Positions 62,793-64,000 of a stretch of DNA of 64,000 bases are shown here, piece after piece. Each line of letters starts with the position of its first letter. The first letter of the stretch is position 1. The DNA is taken from assembly GCA_029449245.1 (NCBI GenBank), contig JANATF010000004.1:558001-622000 (forward strand), written 5' to 3'. A program made the translations under genes and the position numbers. Under the pieces are notes generated by a model. That model was not told the DNA's origin, searched no databases, and was given only the letters and a program-made list of their open reading frames with translations. This DNA comes from Mortierella alpina (lineage: Eukaryota > Mortierellomycota > Mortierellomycetes > Mortierellales > Mortierellaceae).

Positions 62793-63521
62793 AGTGAATG
62801 AGATCTGCAATGGACGAAGTGATGAGAAAAGAATCGCCCAGAGTCTGCACTCGCCTTCTTGAGGTCTTAGTGACTGCTTTCGTTACCTACAAGCCGCGTC
62901 GCGCTCGTTTGGCTCTGAGCTTTCATCCCGAGCGAATCTCCCACCCAGGGCAGAGCTCGGTTGACGCTTTACGAGATATGTCTGCAGCTGAGTGGCAACG
63001 ACGGTATCTCGTATTACATCACCCTCTCGAGCTTAACTCGGACGCAGCACAACCACATCCGTGGGCAGGTAGGCAGACATCATCCAACAGAACTGCGACA
63101 GGCGGAGTTGCAATGGCGGGCGGTGGTCCGACACAGGGGATGGATGGGATGGGGTGGTAAGGGCGGAGCGAGAGTCTAGGAGGAGCAGCTGGGAAGGTTG
63201 GCTGGGAAAGACAGCGAAAAAAGGGGGTCTAGCGCACGAGCACCTCTTCCTTTCTTGTTTTTTGTTGTTTGTGTCTTCTTTGAGTTCATGTCCCGCAGAA
63301 GACAGACTTATAAAAGGATCCACTTGCCCGACCACTGCCTTTGATTTGTGTCTCCATTCCTCCTCTTCGCCTTTCTCGTCTTCTTCCTCTCCCTCATCGC
63401 TCTTCCTCCCCCTAGTTGCCTCTCAAAAGCAAGCAGCGGTATCCCTTTGATCCCTCTTGCTGTTCTCTACCCGTTGCCTTTGCCATCACGCCTCGCCTAG
63501 TCCATCCACACACTCCATAAA
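62793..63521. promoter_or_regulatory. Divergent promoter region
   Basis: Separates the Cue1-like gene (-) from the last gene (+). A TATA box for the plus-strand gene lies near its right end. The remainder shows no gene. Confidence 0.45.
63309..63315 (+). promoter_or_regulatory. TATA box of the last gene
   Basis: TATAAAA followed by a pyrimidine-rich tract at about 63350-63420, with the ATG at 63522. The spacing suits a leader of about 180 bases. Confidence 0.5.
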
Positions 63522-64000
63522 ATGTCAAGAAAGGACACACGCGCCAGCCTTTGGAGCAAGATCGTCTACGAGACACAAGTGTTTACACAGTTGGTTGTCA
63601 ACAAGATTTTAAACAAGCGACCAGGTACGAACAGACGAGAGGATTGACATTGCACACTCTACGTTACGTGGTGGCAAAACGACTAACCTGTCCCTCCATC
63701 ATGGTTACACATTTATTCCCTGTATTATTCATACAGATTCTGTACGCCGCAGAGATGTACCACCATCCCAGTGTTACCAGCACACCGATCCACACTGCCA
63801 TTACCAGTCGTTCATCCCGAGCCATTCCAATTACCAGAGCAGAGGCACGGCGGCCATGAGGCACTCACACTCCTGCGCCACCGTCGCCACCATGGCCACT
63901 TTCGCTTCACACCTGCCTCTGGCGGAGGATTTCCAAGACGAGGCTGCACAGTACGAGTCTCTGTGGGAGGTCCAGCTGGCGCTCAAGGAGATTCCTGGAA
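63522..64000 (+). CDS. Unrecognised protein, 5' part only (cut by the window end)
   Basis: Proposed exon 1 is 63522-63624, starting MSRKDTRASLWSKIVYETQ. Exon 2 starts at 63737 after a gtacga...acag intron and remains open to the window end, so the gene continues beyond 64000. About 122 residues are visible. They are rich in His, Ser, Tyr and Gln early in exon 2, then become more ordered (LPLAEDFQDEAAQ, SLWEVQLALKEI). No family is recognised. The start is supported by the TATA box and the preceding pyrimidine-rich leader. Confidence 0.5.

Overview
The window is eukaryotic nuclear DNA from a filamentous fungus, most likely an early-diverging one (Mucoromycota/Mortierellomycota type). The grounds are genes split by GT-AG introns of about 50-540 bp, several with branch-and-pyrimidine 3' ends; fungal-type proteins (a Yap/Pap1-like bZIP factor, a Ysc84-type actin regulator, a Vid24/GID4 receptor, a CaMKK/Ssp1-type kinase); and an exportin-6 gene, which budding and fission yeasts do not have to my knowledge. 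Glutamine-, serine- and histidine-rich low-complexity tracts are common. The species assignment is inference. There is no sign of bacterial operons, CRISPR, rRNA or tRNA.

Layout: 0.5-6.1 kb (+) full-size ABCG transporter, convergent with 6.2-10.3 kb (-) CaMKK-like kinase. 10.3-12.5 kb is a long divergent spacer. 12.5-14.0 kb (+) holds a plasma-membrane type Qa-SNARE, followed after 148 bp by RACK1 (14.2-16.0 kb), which is convergent with a Ysc84/SH3 protein (16.2-18.0 kb, -). 18.6-20.0 kb (-) is a membrane-anchored SGNH-hydrolase-like gene, divergent from a membrane-anchored PARG-like gene (20.8-22.3 kb, +). 23.2-28.2 kb (+) is exportin-6, and 28.8-30.9 kb (+) an MFSD1-like transporter. 30.9-40.0 kb carries no gene I can support, except that its last 1.5 kb looks like the promoter and long leader of a bZIP gene (40.0-42.5 kb, +). 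That gene is convergent with a dual-specificity phosphatase (43.0-45.2 kb, -). 48.6-51.2 kb (+) is a GID4 homolog, convergent with a two-finger GATA factor (51.4-54.2 kb, -). Then come a polyglutamine protein (55.0-56.9 kb, -), a small uncertain gene (58.5-58.95 kb, -), CCT1 (59.1-61.5 kb, -), a Cue1-like ERAD factor (61.7-62.8 kb, -), and a gene cut by the window end (63.5 kb onward, +).

Functionally this is a mix of housekeeping genes (RACK1, CCT1, SNARE, exportin-6) and regulators (CaMKK-like kinase, bZIP, DSP phosphatase, GID4, GATA). I see no biosynthetic or defence cluster. The most interesting part is the divergent pair at 18.6-22.3 kb. Both products are predicted type II single-pass membrane proteins, and both hydrolase domains have lost residues needed for catalysis in their families: QEE to QEA in the PARG motif, and both oxyanion-hole residues in the SGNH fold. 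They may be binding proteins rather than enzymes. Splice sites below were assigned by hand from GT/GC-AG signals, kept reading phase and family similarity; no transcript data were available.
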